In this document: one piece after another, positions 55,231-64,000 of the stretch
How the letters are laid out: every line of letters begins with the position of its first letter
Numbering within the stretch: the first letter of the stretch is position 1
NCBI RefSeq assembly: GCF_000425305.1
Contig: NZ_AUDE01000009.1
Location: 62,001-126,000, forward strand
Reading direction: 5' to 3'
Length of the DNA stretch: 64,000 nucleotides
From: Psychroserpens burtonensis DSM 12212
GTDB lineage: Bacteria > Bacteroidota > Bacteroidia > Flavobacteriales > Flavobacteriaceae
Notes under the pieces: model-generated
What the model was told of the DNA's origin: nothing
The model's database searches: none
Seen by the model: only the letters and a program-made list of their open reading frames with translations
Translations under genes and position numbers: made by a program

Positions 55231-55521
55231 ATGAGTATCTTAATTAAACCTATCATCACTGAAAAAGCGACAACTAATAGTGAGTTGAACAACTGCTTTA
55301 CATTTCAAGTGAAAACCAAGGCGAACAAGGTAGAAATCAAAAAAGCGGTGGAAGCTGCTTATGGTGTCTCTGTTGAAAAAGTTCGTACTATAAATGTCCG
55401 TCCAGATCGTAATACTAAGTTTACAAAAACTGGTGTTCAACATGGTAAAACAAATGCTGTTAAAAAAGCAATTGTACAACTGGCGGAAGGTGAAGTAATT
55501 GATTTATACACTAACATGTAA
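55231..55521 (+). CDS. rplW: 50S ribosomal protein L23
   Basis: A 96-residue L23 with IIKPIITEKAT-like start and FQVKTKANKVEIKKAVEAAYGV. It sits at the exit tunnel and docks trigger factor and SRP. It lies 7 bp after rplD. Confidence 0.97.
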   Translation: MSILIKPIITEKATTNSELNNCFTFQVKTKANKVEIKKAVEAAYGVSVEKVRTINVRPDRNTKFTKTGVQHGKTNAVKKAIVQLAEGEVIDLYTNM

Positions 55522-55531
55522 TTAGACAATA

Positions 55532-56359
55532 ATGTCAGTAAGAAAATTAAAACCAATCACAGCAGGTCAGCGATTTAGAGTAGTAAATGGATTCGATGCC
55601 ATAACTACTGATAAGCCGGAAAAGAGTTTACTCCTTCCGAATAAAAGATCTGGTGGAAGAAACAATCGAGGAAAAATGACGATGCGCCAAATTGGTGGAG
55701 GTCATAAGAAGAAATATCGTATTATCGATTTTAAAAGGGATAAAGCGGGTTTACCTGCCGAAGTTGCTTCTATTCAATACGATCCAAACAGAACAGCGTT
55801 TATTGCATTATTGAACTATCAAGATGGTGAAAAGCGCTACATTATTGCTCAAAACGGTTTACAAGTTGGGCAGAATGTGGTTTCTGGAAGAGAAGGAGTA
55901 GCACCAGAAATTGGTAATGCTATGCCATTAAACGAAATGCCTTTTGGTACAATTATTTCTTGTATTGAGTTACGTCCAGGACAAGGAGCGGTAATGGCTA
56001 GAAGTGCTGGAGCGTTTGCTCAGTTAATGGCAAGAGACGGTAAGTTTGCTAATGTAAAGTTACCATCAGGAGAGACTAGAATGATTCTTGGAGAATGTAT
56101 GGCTACAATTGGAGTAGTTTCTAACTCTGATCATCAATTAACTGTATCTGGTAAAGCGGGTAGAAGTAGATGGTTAGGGAGAAGACCACGAGTAAGACCA
56201 GTGGTAATGAATCCAGTTGATCACCCAATGGGTGGTGGTGAAGGTAAATCTTCAGGAGGACACCCAAGATCGAGAAATGGTATTCCAGCTAAAGGTTATA
56301 GAACGCGTTCTAAGACTAAAGCTAGTAATAAGTATATTGTAGAACGTAGAAAGAAATAA
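55532..56359 (+). CDS. rplB: 50S ribosomal protein L2
   Basis: A 275-residue L2. The C-terminal [25 protein letters not shown] stretch, with its peptidyl-transferase His, is fully conserved. It is needed for subunit joining. Confidence 0.98.
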   Translation: MSVRKLKPITAGQRFRVVNGFDAITTDKPEKSLLLPNKRSGGRNNRGKMTMRQIGGGHKKKYRIIDFKRDKAGLPAEVASIQYDPNRTAFIALLNYQDGEKRYIIAQNGLQVGQNVVSGREGVAPEIGNAMPLNEMPFGTIISCIELRPGQGAVMARSAGAFAQLMARDGKFANVKLPSGETRMILGECMATIGVVSNSDHQLTVSGKAGRSRWLGRRPRVRPVVMNPVDHPMGGGEGKSSGGHPRSRNGIPAKGYRTRSKTKASNKYIVERRKK

Positions 56360-56369
56360 CTGAGATAAT

Positions 56370-56648
56370 ATGGCACGTTCATTAAAAAAAGGACCTTACA
56401 TCCATTATAAATTGAGTAAAAAAGTTGATGCAAATGTTGCTTCAAACAAAAAGACGGTAATCAAAACGTGGTCAAGAGCCTCTATGATTTCTCCTGATTT
56501 TGTAGGACAAACTATTGCTGTACACAACGGACGCCAATTTGTACCAGTCTATGTTACTGAAAACATGGTAGGTCATAAATTAGGAGAATTTTCACCGACA
56601 AGATCTTTTAGAGGTCATGCAGGTGCGAAAAATAAAGGTAAAAAATAG
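56370..56648 (+). CDS. rpsS: 30S ribosomal protein S19
   Basis: A 92-residue S19: [11 protein letters not shown] start and [15 protein letters not shown] block. It contacts the 30S head and the tRNA A-site finger. Confidence 0.98.
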   Translation: MARSLKKGPYIHYKLSKKVDANVASNKKTVIKTWSRASMISPDFVGQTIAVHNGRQFVPVYVTENMVGHKLGEFSPTRSFRGHAGAKNKGKK

Positions 56649-56654
56649 TAAGCT

Positions 56655-57062
56655 ATGGGAAGTCGTAAAAAACAAATGGCAGATGCTATTAAGGAAGGCA
56701 GAAAAAAAATTGCATTTGCAAAACTAAATAACTGCCCTACCTCACCAAGAAAAATGCGATTAGTTGCAGATTTGGTAAGAGGAAAGGAAGCTGAAAAAGC
56801 ATTACAAATCTTAAGATTTAGTTCAAAAGAAGCGTCAAGGCGTTTAGAGAAGTTGGTGTTATCAGCAATTTCTAACTGGCAGGCTAAAAATGAAGATGCT
56901 GATATGGAAGAAGCAGATTTATTTGTTCAAGAGATTAGAGTTGACGGAGGGACTATGTTGAAGAGATTACGTCCAGCACCTCAAGGTCGTGCACACAGAA
57001 TAAGAAAAAGATCTAATCACGTAACAGTTGTGATTGGAGCTAAAAATAACACACAAGCTTAG
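56655..57062 (+). CDS. rplV: 50S ribosomal protein L22
   Basis: A 135-residue L22 with a Bacteroidota-type N-terminal extension ([23 protein letters not shown]) before the usual [19 protein letters not shown]. The tunnel loop [19 protein letters not shown] is intact. Confidence 0.97.
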   Translation: MGSRKKQMADAIKEGRKKIAFAKLNNCPTSPRKMRLVADLVRGKEAEKALQILRFSSKEASRRLEKLVLSAISNWQAKNEDADMEEADLFVQEIRVDGGTMLKRLRPAPQGRAHRIRKRSNHVTVVIGAKNNTQA

Positions 57063-57070
57063 ATAGAGAT

Positions 57071-57793
57071 ATGGGACAAAAGACAAATCCAATCGGAAAT
57101 CGTTTAGGAATTATCAGAGGATGGGAATCTAACTGGTATGGTGGGAACGATTATGGTGATAAACTCGCTGAGGATTATAAAATCAGAGAGTATATTCATG
57201 CTCGTTTATCAAAAGCTAGTGTATCTAGAGTTATTATTGAGCGAACGCTTAAACTTGTAACCGTTACTATCACTACTGCTAGACCTGGTATTATTATAGG
57301 TAAAGGCGGACAAGAGGTAGACAAGTTAAAAGAAGAGCTTAAGAAAATTACTGGAAAAGAAGTTCAGTTGAATATCTTTGAAATTAAGAGACCTGAACTT
57401 GATGCATTTTTAGTAGGTACGAGTGTTGCTCGTCAAATTGAAAATCGTATATCTTACAGACGTGCGATCAAGATGGCAATTGCTGCTGCAATACGAATGA
57501 ATGCTGAGGGAATAAAAATTCAAATTAGTGGTCGTTTAAATGGTGCTGAAATGGCACGAAGCGAACATTATAAAGAAGGTCGTATTCCTTTGTCTACTTT
57601 CAGAGCTGATATTGATTATGCTTTAGTTGAGGCACATACTACTTACGGTAGACTAGGTGTTAAAGTATGGATTATGAAAGGTGAAGTATACGGAAAAAGA
57701 GAACTTTCTCCATTAGTAGGTTTGTCTAAGAAACAAGGTGGTAAGCCTGGAGGACGCGGTCGTGATAATAATAAATCTCGTCGTAGAAAGTAA
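57071..57793 (+). CDS. rpsC: 30S ribosomal protein S3
   Basis: A 240-residue S3 with the [13 protein letters not shown] start, KH motif [11 protein letters not shown]-like ([17 protein letters not shown]) and a charged C-terminal tail. It forms the mRNA entry site with S4 and S5. Confidence 0.98.
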   Translation: MGQKTNPIGNRLGIIRGWESNWYGGNDYGDKLAEDYKIREYIHARLSKASVSRVIIERTLKLVTVTITTARPGIIIGKGGQEVDKLKEELKKITGKEVQLNIFEIKRPELDAFLVGTSVARQIENRISYRRAIKMAIAAAIRMNAEGIKIQISGRLNGAEMARSEHYKEGRIPLSTFRADIDYALVEAHTTYGRLGVKVWIMKGEVYGKRELSPLVGLSKKQGGKPGGRGRDNNKSRRRK

Positions 57794-57812
57794 TTTTTAA
57801 AGAAAAGTAATA

Positions 57813-58232
57813 ATGTTACAACCGAAAAGAACAAAATTTCGTAAAGTCCAGAAAGGACGTATGAAAGGAAATACCGGAAGAGGTTACACACTTTCGAATG
57901 GTATGTTTGGAATAAAATCTTTGGATACAAATTTCTTGACATCTCGTCAAATTGAAGCTGCGCGTATTGCTGCAACTCGATTTATGAAGAGAGAAGGTCA
58001 ATTGTGGATTAAGATATTTCCAGACAAGCCAATTACCAAAAAGCCATTAGAAGTACGTATGGGTAAAGGTAAAGGAGCTGTAGAATACTGGGTAGCTGTG
58101 GTAAAACCAGGAAGAATTTTATTCGAAGTTGGTGGAGTGCCAATCGAAGTTGCGAAGGAAGCCTTAAGATTAGCTGCACAAAAATTACCAGTAAAGACTA
58201 AATTTTTAATAGCTCGAGATTACGAGGCTTAA
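57813..58232 (+). CDS. rplP: 50S ribosomal protein L16
   Basis: A 139-residue L16 ([19 protein letters not shown] start; [22 protein letters not shown] core). It supports A-site tRNA binding. Confidence 0.98.
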   Translation: MLQPKRTKFRKVQKGRMKGNTGRGYTLSNGMFGIKSLDTNFLTSRQIEAARIAATRFMKREGQLWIKIFPDKPITKKPLEVRMGKGKGAVEYWVAVVKPGRILFEVGGVPIEVAKEALRLAAQKLPVKTKFLIARDYEA

Positions 58233-58243
58233 TATTAATAATT

Positions 58244-58435
58244 ATGAAGCAAGCAGAAATTAAAAAGCTATCAGTAGCTGAGTTGCAAGAAAATCTTGGC
58301 GAAACTAAAAAGAGTTATGCAGACCTTAAAATGGCACATGCAATTTCTCCGTTAGATAATCCAATTCAGTTACGTAACGTTAGACGTTCGGTAGCAAGAA
58401 TCGCAACAGAATTAACTAAAAGAGAAATACAATAA
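58244..58435 (+). CDS. rpmC: 50S ribosomal protein L29
   Basis: A 63-residue helical-hairpin L29 (MKQAEIKKLSVAELQENL). It sits at the tunnel exit beside L23. Confidence 0.95.
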   Translation: MKQAEIKKLSVAELQENLGETKKSYADLKMAHAISPLDNPIQLRNVRRSVARIATELTKREIQ

Positions 58436-58453
58436 TTGTATTCTGGCTGAAAG

Positions 58454-58711
58454 ATGGAAAAAAGACACTTAAGAAAAGAACGTATTGGAGTTGTTACTAG
58501 TAACAAAATGCAGAAATCAATTGTGGTTGCTGAAGTTAAAAAAGTAAAACACCCTATGTACGGAAAGTTCGTTTTGAAAACAAAGAAATATGTTGCTCAC
58601 GACGAAACAAACGACTGCAATATTGGAGATACTGTAAAGATCATGGAAACAAGACCTTTAAGTAAATCAAAATGTTGGAGATTAGTAGAAATAATTGAAA
58701 GAGCGAAGTAA
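58454..58711 (+). CDS. rpsQ: 30S ribosomal protein S17
   Basis: An 85-residue S17 with [18 protein letters not shown] and the [16 protein letters not shown] end. OB-fold 16S-binding protein. Confidence 0.97.
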   Translation: MEKRHLRKERIGVVTSNKMQKSIVVAEVKKVKHPMYGKFVLKTKKYVAHDETNDCNIGDTVKIMETRPLSKSKCWRLVEIIERAK

Positions 58712-58713
58712 TT

Positions 58714-59082
58714 ATGGTACAACAGGAATCAAGATTAAAAGTAGCTGATAACACTGGAGCGAAGGAAGTTTTAACTATCCGAGTTTTAGGTGGGACAAAA
58801 AGAAGATACGCTTCTATTGGAGATAAAATTGTTGTCTCCGTTAAAGATGCCACCCCTAATGGAAACATTAAGAAAGGAGCGGTTTCTACGGCAGTAGTTG
58901 TTCGTACTAAAAAAGAGGTTAGACGTCCAGACGGATCTTATATTAGATTTGATGATAACGCATGTGTCCTTTTAAATCCGACAGGAGAAATGAGAGGAAC
59001 CCGTGTATTTGGACCAGTAGCTAGAGAACTTCGTGATAGACAATTCATGAAAATTGTTTCATTGGCACCAGAAGTGCTTTAA
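58714..59082 (+). CDS. rplN: 50S ribosomal protein L14
   Basis: A 122-residue L14 ([34 protein letters not shown]). It binds the silencing factor RsfS. Its stop overlaps the rplX start (TAATG). Confidence 0.98.
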   Translation: MVQQESRLKVADNTGAKEVLTIRVLGGTKRRYASIGDKIVVSVKDATPNGNIKKGAVSTAVVVRTKKEVRRPDGSYIRFDDNACVLLNPTGEMRGTRVFGPVARELRDRQFMKIVSLAPEVL

Positions 59083-59405
59083 TGACTAATAAAATGACAA
59101 AGTTTAAAATTAAATCAGGAGATACTGTTAGAGTAATAGCTGGAGACCATAAAGGTACGGAAGGCAACGTTCTTAAAGTATTAAAGGATAAGAACAAGGC
59201 CATTATTGAAGGCGTGAACATGGTTAAGAAACACACTAAGCCAAGTGCACAAAGCCCCCAAGGTGGAATTGTTGAGAAAGAAGCACCAATGCATTTGTCT
59301 AACTTATCATTGTTAACATCGAAAGGTGAAATAACAAGAGTAGGTTACAAAATGGAAGGTGACAAGAAAGTAAGATTTTCAACAAAATCAAATGAAGTAA
59401 TATAG
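59082..59405 (+). CDS. rplX: 50S ribosomal protein L24
   Basis: A 107-residue L24 with the KOW motif ([18 protein letters not shown]). The ATG at 59082 overlaps the rplN stop; an in-frame ATG at 59094 ([10 protein letters not shown]) is an equally fair start. It nucleates 50S assembly. Confidence 0.96.
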   Translation: MTNKMTKFKIKSGDTVRVIAGDHKGTEGNVLKVLKDKNKAIIEGVNMVKKHTKPSAQSPQGGIVEKEAPMHLSNLSLLTSKGEITRVGYKMEGDKKVRFSTKSNEVI

Positions 59406-59407
59406 TT

Positions 59408-59959
59408 ATGACTTATATTCCAAGATTAAAACAAGAGTACAAGGACAAAGTAGTTTCTGCTCTTACAGAAGAATTCGGATATATAAACGTAATGCAAGTT
59501 CCTAAGCTTAAAAAGATAGTAATATCTAAGGGTGTTGGAGCTGCTGTTGCAGATAAAAAATTAATTGATCATGCAATTGATGAATTAACGATGATATCTG
59601 GTCAAAAGGCTGTAGCTACATTATCTAAAAAGGATGTTGCATCATTCAAATTACGTAAGGGCATGCCAATTGGTGTACGTGTTACGTTAAGAGGAGAGCA
59701 AATGTATGAGTTTTTAGATCGTTTAGTAACTTCGGCGTTACCACGTGTTAGAGATTTCAACGGTATCAAAGCTACGGGTTTTGATGGTAGAGGGAACTAT
59801 AACTTAGGTGTTGTTGAGCAAATTATCTTTCCAGAAATAAATATTGATAAAATCAATAAAATCTCAGGTATGGATATTACATTTGTAACATCTGCAGATA
59901 CAGATAAAGAGGCAAAATCGTTATTAACTGAAATGGGTTTACCATTTCAAAAGAACTAA
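59408..59959 (+). CDS. rplE: 50S ribosomal protein L5
   Basis: A 183-residue L5; [23 protein letters not shown] is diagnostic. It forms the 5S rRNA particle with L18. Confidence 0.98.
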   Translation: MTYIPRLKQEYKDKVVSALTEEFGYINVMQVPKLKKIVISKGVGAAVADKKLIDHAIDELTMISGQKAVATLSKKDVASFKLRKGMPIGVRVTLRGEQMYEFLDRLVTSALPRVRDFNGIKATGFDGRGNYNLGVVEQIIFPEINIDKINKISGMDITFVTSADTDKEAKSLLTEMGLPFQKN

Positions 59960-59962
59960 GAT

Positions 59963-60232
59963 ATGGCTAAAGAATCAATGAAAGCCCGCGAGGTTAAAAG
60001 AGCAAATACAGTAGCAAAATATGCTGAAAAGCGTAAGGCTTTGAAGGAAGCTGGAGACTATGAGGGATTACAAAAGCTACCAAAAAATGCTTCACCGGTT
60101 AGGATGCATAATAGATGTAAGTTAACAGGAAGACCAAAAGGGTATATGAGAACTTTTGGACTTTCACGTGTTACATTTCGTGAAATGGCAAATCAAGGCT
60201 TGATCCCAGGTGTTAGAAAAGCATCTTGGTAG
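59963..60232 (+). CDS. rpsN: 30S ribosomal protein S14
   Basis: An 89-residue, zinc-free (C-minus) S14: the C-terminal [19 protein letters not shown] lacks the C-x-x-C pairs. It binds the 30S head. A 101-bp structured gap follows. Confidence 0.97.
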   Translation: MAKESMKAREVKRANTVAKYAEKRKALKEAGDYEGLQKLPKNASPVRMHNRCKLTGRPKGYMRTFGLSRVTFREMANQGLIPGVRKASW

Positions 60233-60272
60233 TCGAAATAGTATTACACGATTTAAACAAGAATTATAAATT

Positions 60273-60313
60273 GGTTTTAGGTTCGATGTCCGATAAACGG
60301 ATGGTCGAAAACC
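60273..60313 (+). promoter_or_regulatory. structured intergenic RNA element upstream of rpsH
   Basis: GGTTTT (60273-60278) pairs with AAAACC (60308-60313); inside, CGA/TCG and TCCG/CGGA stems are separated by small internal loops and capped by ATAAA. The element lies 20 bp before the rpsH start in a 101-bp gap, where its neighbours have gaps of 2-20 bp. A self-regulatory S8 site is possible, by analogy with E. coli spc control. Confidence 0.5.
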
Positions 60314-60333
60314 ATTACCGCAAATTAGTATAA

Positions 60334-60732
60334 ATGAATACAGATCCAATTGCTGATTATTTAACAAGAATCAGAAATGCAGTGAAAGCCAACCATAGAG
60401 TAGTTGAGATTCCTGCATCAAATTTAAAGAAAGAGATGACTAAAATATTATTCAATCAAGGATATATATTAAGTTATAAATTTGACGATTCTGTTGTGCA
60501 GGGGACAATTAAGATTGCCTTAAAGTACAATAAGGAAACTAAAGAGTCGGTTATCAGAGAAATTCAACGAATCAGTACACCAGGTTTACGTAAGTATTCT
60601 GGCGCTAATGAAATGCCAAGAATCCTTAATGGTTTAGGTATTGCTATCGTTTCTACATCTAAGGGTGTAATTACAGCTAAGCAAGCGCAAAGAGACAATG
60701 TCGGTGGTGAAGTATTGTGTTACGTTTACTAA
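60334..60732 (+). CDS. rpsH: 30S ribosomal protein S8
   Basis: A 132-residue S8: MNTDPIADYLTRIRNA start and the C-terminal ISTSKGVITAKQA-like RNA-binding block (AIVSTSKGVITAKQAQRDNVGGEVLCYVY). S8 is the spc operon repressor in E. coli, which makes the upstream hairpin notable. Confidence 0.98.
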   Translation: MNTDPIADYLTRIRNAVKANHRVVEIPASNLKKEMTKILFNQGYILSYKFDDSVVQGTIKIALKYNKETKESVIREIQRISTPGLRKYSGANEMPRILNGLGIAIVSTSKGVITAKQAQRDNVGGEVLCYVY

Positions 60733-60749
60733 TATAAAGCAGAAAGAAC

Positions 60750-61292
60750 ATGTCAAGAATAGGAAATAATCCAGTAGCAATTTTAGAAGGGGTTACTGTA
60801 GATGTTAATGATAGCTTAGTTACAGTAAAAGGTAAATTAGGGCAATTAACACAAGCATTTGATACTGTTGGTATTAAAGTTGAAGACGGTAACGTACTTG
60901 TAACTAGAACAGCAGATAACAAAGATCATAAAGCAAAACATGGTTTATATAGATCCTTAATCAATAATATGATTGAAGGGGTATCTAAAGGATGGACTAA
61001 AGAATTAGAACTTGTAGGTGTCGGTTATAGAGCATCTAATCAAGGTCAGAAATTGGAATTAGCTCTTGGTTTCTCTCATAATATAGTTTTAGATATTGCT
61101 CCAGAAGTTAGTATTGAGACGATTTCAGAAAAAGGAAAAAATCCAAGAATAAAATTAACGTCATTCGATAAACAATTAGTTGGACAAGTAGCTGCGAAAA
61201 TTCGTGGTTTTAGAAGTCCAGAACCTTATAAAGGAAAAGGTATCAAGTTTGTTGGAGAAGAGTTAAGAAGAAAAGCAGGTAAATCAGCTTAA
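60750..61292 (+). CDS. rplF: 50S ribosomal protein L6
   Basis: A 180-residue L6 ([37 protein letters not shown] end). It lies near the sarcin-ricin loop. Confidence 0.98.
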   Translation: MSRIGNNPVAILEGVTVDVNDSLVTVKGKLGQLTQAFDTVGIKVEDGNVLVTRTADNKDHKAKHGLYRSLINNMIEGVSKGWTKELELVGVGYRASNQGQKLELALGFSHNIVLDIAPEVSIETISEKGKNPRIKLTSFDKQLVGQVAAKIRGFRSPEPYKGKGIKFVGEELRRKAGKSA

Positions 61293-61302
61293 AAAATTAG
61301 TT

Positions 61303-61659
61303 ATGGTATTAACAAAGAACGAAAAAAGACTAAGAATAAAGAGCAGAATCCGTAAGGTTGTTTCTGGTACAGAAGCAAGACCACGATTAGCTGTTTTTAG
61401 AAGTAATAAAGATATCTATGCTCAGGTTATAGATGATGTATCGGGGAAAACCTTGGCTGCAGCATCTTCTAGAGATAAGGAGGTCCTTGCTTCAAAAGGA
61501 AATAAAACGGAAATGGCAACCTTAGTGGGTAAAGCTGTTGCCGAGAGAGCTGTAAAAGCAGGTGTTGACACTATATCTTTTGATAGAGGTGGATACCAAT
61601 ATCACGGAAGAGTAAAATCATTAGCTGAAGGCGCAAGAGAAGGCGGACTTAAATTCTAA
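61303..61659 (+). CDS. rplR: 50S ribosomal protein L18
   Basis: A 118-residue L18 ([44 protein letters not shown]). It binds 5S rRNA. Confidence 0.98.
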   Translation: MVLTKNEKRLRIKSRIRKVVSGTEARPRLAVFRSNKDIYAQVIDDVSGKTLAAASSRDKEVLASKGNKTEMATLVGKAVAERAVKAGVDTISFDRGGYQYHGRVKSLAEGAREGGLKF

Positions 61660-61665
61660 GACACT

Positions 61666-62190
61666 ATGTATCAAAAATATAAAAACGCAGAATTAGTAAA
61701 ACCGAGTGGAATTGATCTTAAAGATCGTTTGGTAGGTGTACAGAGAGTTACTAAGGTAACAAAAGGTGGTAGGGCTTTTGGTTTTTCAGCGATCGTAGTG
61801 GTTGGTGATGAGGCCGGAGTAGTAGGTCACGGTTTAGGGAAATCTAAAGACGTAGCTACTGCAATAGCAAAAGCTGTTGAAGATGCTAAGAAAAACTTGG
61901 TACGTATTCCTATTATTAAAGGTACGTTACCGCACGAACAGAAAGGTAAGTTTGGTGGAGCTAGAGTAAATATTATTCCTGCTGCTCCTGGTACAGGTGT
62001 AATTGCTGGTGGAGCTGTGAGAACAGTTTTGGAAGCAGTTGGTATACATGACGTATTATCGAAATCTCAAGGATCTTCTAACCCTCATAATGTAGTTAAG
62101 GCAACTTTTGACGCTCTATTACAATTAAGAGATGCTAGAACAATAGCAAAGGATAGAGGTATTTCTCTTGAAAAAGTGTTTAACGGTTAA
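61666..62190 (+). CDS. rpsE: 30S ribosomal protein S5
   Basis: A 174-residue S5 with [22 protein letters not shown] and the [14 protein letters not shown] block. It is a decoding-fidelity protein. Confidence 0.98.
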   Translation: MYQKYKNAELVKPSGIDLKDRLVGVQRVTKVTKGGRAFGFSAIVVVGDEAGVVGHGLGKSKDVATAIAKAVEDAKKNLVRIPIIKGTLPHEQKGKFGGARVNIIPAAPGTGVIAGGAVRTVLEAVGIHDVLSKSQGSSNPHNVVKATFDALLQLRDARTIAKDRGISLEKVFNG

Positions 62191-62201
62191 TCAATAGGAC
62201 G

Positions 62202-62384
62202 ATGGCAAAGATTAAAGTAACAAAGGTAAAAAGCGCAATAAATCGTACTCAGACTCAGAAGAGGACATTAGAATCTCTAGGGTTGAGAAAAATTGGTCAA
62301 ACAATTGAGCACGATGCGTCTCCAAGTATACTTGGGATGGTAAGTAAAGTTTCACATTTAGTTTCTGTTGAAGAGACAAAATAA
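62202..62384 (+). CDS. rpmD: 50S ribosomal protein L30
   Basis: A 60-residue L30: KVTKVKSAINRTQTQKRTLESLGLRKIGQ. It is present here, whereas some bacterial phyla lack it. Confidence 0.96.
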   Translation: MAKIKVTKVKSAINRTQTQKRTLESLGLRKIGQTIEHDASPSILGMVSKVSHLVSVEETK

Positions 62385-62393
62385 TAAGATACA

Positions 62394-62846
62394 ATGAACT
62401 TAAGTAATTTAAAACCAGCAAAAGGTTCTGTAAAGAGCCAAGGTAAAAGAATAGGTAGAGGACAGGGTTCTGGAAAAGGTGGTACTGCGACTCGTGGTCA
62501 CAACGGAGCAAAATCTCGTTCAGGTTATTCTAAAAAATTAGGTTTCGAAGGTGGTCAAATGCCACTTCAAAGACGTGTTCCTAAGTTTGGATTTACCAAT
62601 ATTAACCGTGTTGAATATCAGGGTGTGAACTTAGATAAGTTGCAAGAGTTAGTAGAAAATAAGAAAATAAAGGATACAGTTGATTTTCAAATTCTAGTAG
62701 ATCTAGGTTTGGCGGGAAAGAATGAAGTAGTAAAGATTCTTGGCCGTGGTGAATTAAAGTCGAAATTAACCGTAACTGCTCATAAATTTACTGCTTCAGC
62801 AAAGGCTGCAATAGAAGCTGCAGGTGGAGAAGCTGTAACTTTATAA
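62394..62846 (+). CDS. rplO: 50S ribosomal protein L15
   Basis: A 150-residue L15 with the Gly-rich RIGRGQGSGKGGTATRGHNGAKSRSGY N-terminal tail and the E-G-G-Q-M-P-L-Q-R-R-V-P-K-F-G-F block. Confidence 0.98.
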   Translation: MNLSNLKPAKGSVKSQGKRIGRGQGSGKGGTATRGHNGAKSRSGYSKKLGFEGGQMPLQRRVPKFGFTNINRVEYQGVNLDKLQELVENKKIKDTVDFQILVDLGLAGKNEVVKILGRGELKSKLTVTAHKFTASAKAAIEAAGGEAVTL

Positions 62847-62856
62847 GAACACTACT

Positions 62857-64000
62857 ATGAAAATAATAGATACATTAAAGAACGTTTGGAATATAACTGA
62901 ATTAAAAGATAGAATCATTTTAACGCTTGGTTTGCTTTTGGTTTATCGTTTTGGTGCTCAGGTTGTTTTGCCTGGTATTGATGCAAGTCAACTTGGAGGT
63001 TTAGCTAGTGGTACTGATGGTGGGATATTAGGAATTCTTAATATGTTTACTGGTGGTGCTTTTGCTAATGCATCTGTTTTTGCACTTGGTATTATGCCTT
63101 ATATTTCAGCGTCTATTGTAGTGCAGTTAATGGGGATCGCGATTCCATATTTACAGAAATTACAAAAGGAAGGTGCGAGTGGACAAAAGAAGATCACACA
63201 AATCACACGTTGGTTAACGATCATCATTTGTTTATTTCAAGCTCCAGGGTATTTGGCTAGTTTACAGCCTGCCTTTGGTATCCCATCTTCAGCATTTTTG
63301 CTAGGAACAGGACCTCAATTTTATATTTCTTCTGTGATAATATTAGTTACTGGATGTATTTTTGCAATGTGGCTAGGAGAGAAAATCACAGATAAAGGTA
63401 TTGGGAATGGTATTTCATTATTAATTATGGTTGGTATTATAGCCACCTTACCACAATCGTTTATTCAGAATGCGGCCTCTCGTTTAGATGGTGGAGGAAA
63501 CGGTGGTTTAATGATGATTTTAATTGAACTTGTAGTTTGGTTTTTAATCATACTGGCGTGTATTATGTTAGTTATGGCTGTTCGTAAAATAGCAGTGCAA
63601 TACGCGAGACGTACTGCGTCTGGTGGATATGAGAAGAATGTGTTTGGAGGGAACAGACAGTTCTTACCATTAAAATTGAATGCTTCGGGTGTAATGCCTA
63701 TTATTTTTGCTCAGGCAATTATGTTTGTTCCTAGTTTAGTTGGAAAGTCTATGGGCTCTTCAAGCGAAGTAGGTCAATGGATGCAGTCACAGTTTAATGA
63801 CCCTTTTGGGTTATGGTATAATGTATTGTTTGCTTTATTAATTATCATCTTTACATATTTTTACACTGCGATTACTGTTCCTACTAACAAAATGGCAGAT
63901 GATTTAAAAAGAAGCGGTGGTTTTATTCCAGGTATTAGACCGGGAACAGAAACATCTGAATACTTAGATAAAATAATGTCACAAATAACATTACCTGGTT
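62857..64000 (+). CDS. secY: protein translocase subunit SecY, partial (runs off window)
   Basis: The frame opens at the ATG at 62857, 11 bp after rplO, and stays open to the window edge (381 codons). It encodes at least eight membrane segments. The SecY signatures are present: YRFGAQVVLPGID, the plug region GGILGILNMFTGGAF, GIMPYISASIVVQLM, and the cytoplasmic loop RRTASGGYEKNVFGGNRQFLPLKLNASGVMPIIFA. It forms the inner-membrane protein channel with SecE and SecG. Confidence 0.97.
   Translation, partial: MKIIDTLKNVWNITELKDRIILTLGLLLVYRFGAQVVLPGIDASQLGGLASGTDGGILGILNMFTGGAFANASVFALGIMPYISASIVVQLMGIAIPYLQKLQKEGASGQKKITQITRWLTIIICLFQAPGYLASLQPAFGIPSSAFLLGTGPQFYISSVIILVTGCIFAMWLGEKITDKGIGNGISLLIMVGIIATLPQSFIQNAASRLDGGGNGGLMMILIELVVWFLIILACIMLVMAVRKIAVQYARRTASGGYEKNVFGGNRQFLPLKLNASGVMPIIFAQAIMFVPSLVGKSMGSSSEVGQWMQSQFNDPFGLWYNVLFALLIIIFTYFYTAITVPTNKMADDLKRSGGFIPGIRPGTETSEYLDKIMSQITLPG

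Noticed and set aside
57643-57975. 110-codon minus-strand frame across rpsC-rplP
   Set aside because: Antisense to two ribosomal protein genes.

Overview
This 64 kb window is AT-rich chromosomal DNA from a member of the Bacteroidota, most likely a marine-type Flavobacteriaceae. The evidence is SusC/SusD and BamA-like outer-membrane proteins, many short lipoproteins, DUF4136/DUF4476/DUF2071 family proteins, a GbsR-type regulator, and repeated Bacteroidota promoter -7 boxes (TAnnTTTG) in place of E. coli-type promoters. I cannot name the genus. No rRNA, tRNA, CRISPR array, insertion sequence or prophage was seen. Almost all of the window looks like resident, vertically inherited genome.

Layout. 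1-4.3 kb (minus): a cut-off methyltransferase, a KAS III-like enzyme and gcvP. 4.4-9.4 kb: a degenerate UbiA-like membrane protein, then a minus-strand run of GbsR regulator, DCC-domain membrane protein, TIGR01777 epimerase, YqjF/DUF2071, ECF sigma factor and a small anti-sigma-like protein. Two matching palindromes flank the regulator gene. 9.5-13.5 kb: M3 peptidase, a candidate small RNA, purE and purK. 13.5-16.6 kb (plus): an HPRT-adenylate kinase fusion, two tandem near-identical mini-ORFs, obg and a potassium channel. 16.8-26.7 kb: DUF4136 lipoprotein, a 2043-residue alpha-2-macroglobulin-like protein with a TonB-plug-like insert, a TPR protein and an Mpl-type Mur ligase. 26.8-28.2 kb: a membrane-protein gene broken by two in-frame stops. 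28.3-35 kb: lipoprotein, MFS transporter, DUF4476 protein, PaiB-like protein, then a FIST sensor overlapping a hybrid histidine kinase. 35-41.7 kb: radC, a deacetylase-like protein with altered metal-site motifs, yjjG, a secreted coiled-coil protein, rarA, rhomboid protease and rlmB. 41.9-50.3 kb (minus): a SusC-SusD operon with two surface lipoproteins (SusC N-terminus frameshifted) and a BamA/TamA-like barrel.

50.4-64 kb (plus) is the fused str-S10-spc ribosomal operon: rpsL, rpsG, fusA, rpsJ, rplC, rplD, rplW, rplB, rpsS, rplV, rpsC, rplP, rpmC, rpsQ, rplN, rplX, rplE, rpsN, rpsH, rplF, rplR, rpsE, rpmD, rplO and the start of secY. A near-consensus Bacteroidota promoter precedes rpsL. Two structured gaps (rpsJ-rplC and rpsN-rpsH) interrupt otherwise tight packing and are candidate regulatory RNA elements.

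The best leads for something undescribed are the tandem 16- and 18-codon mini-ORFs upstream of obg, the paired palindromic operators of the GbsR/sigma-factor cluster, and the orphan promoter-terminator unit between the M3 peptidase and purE.
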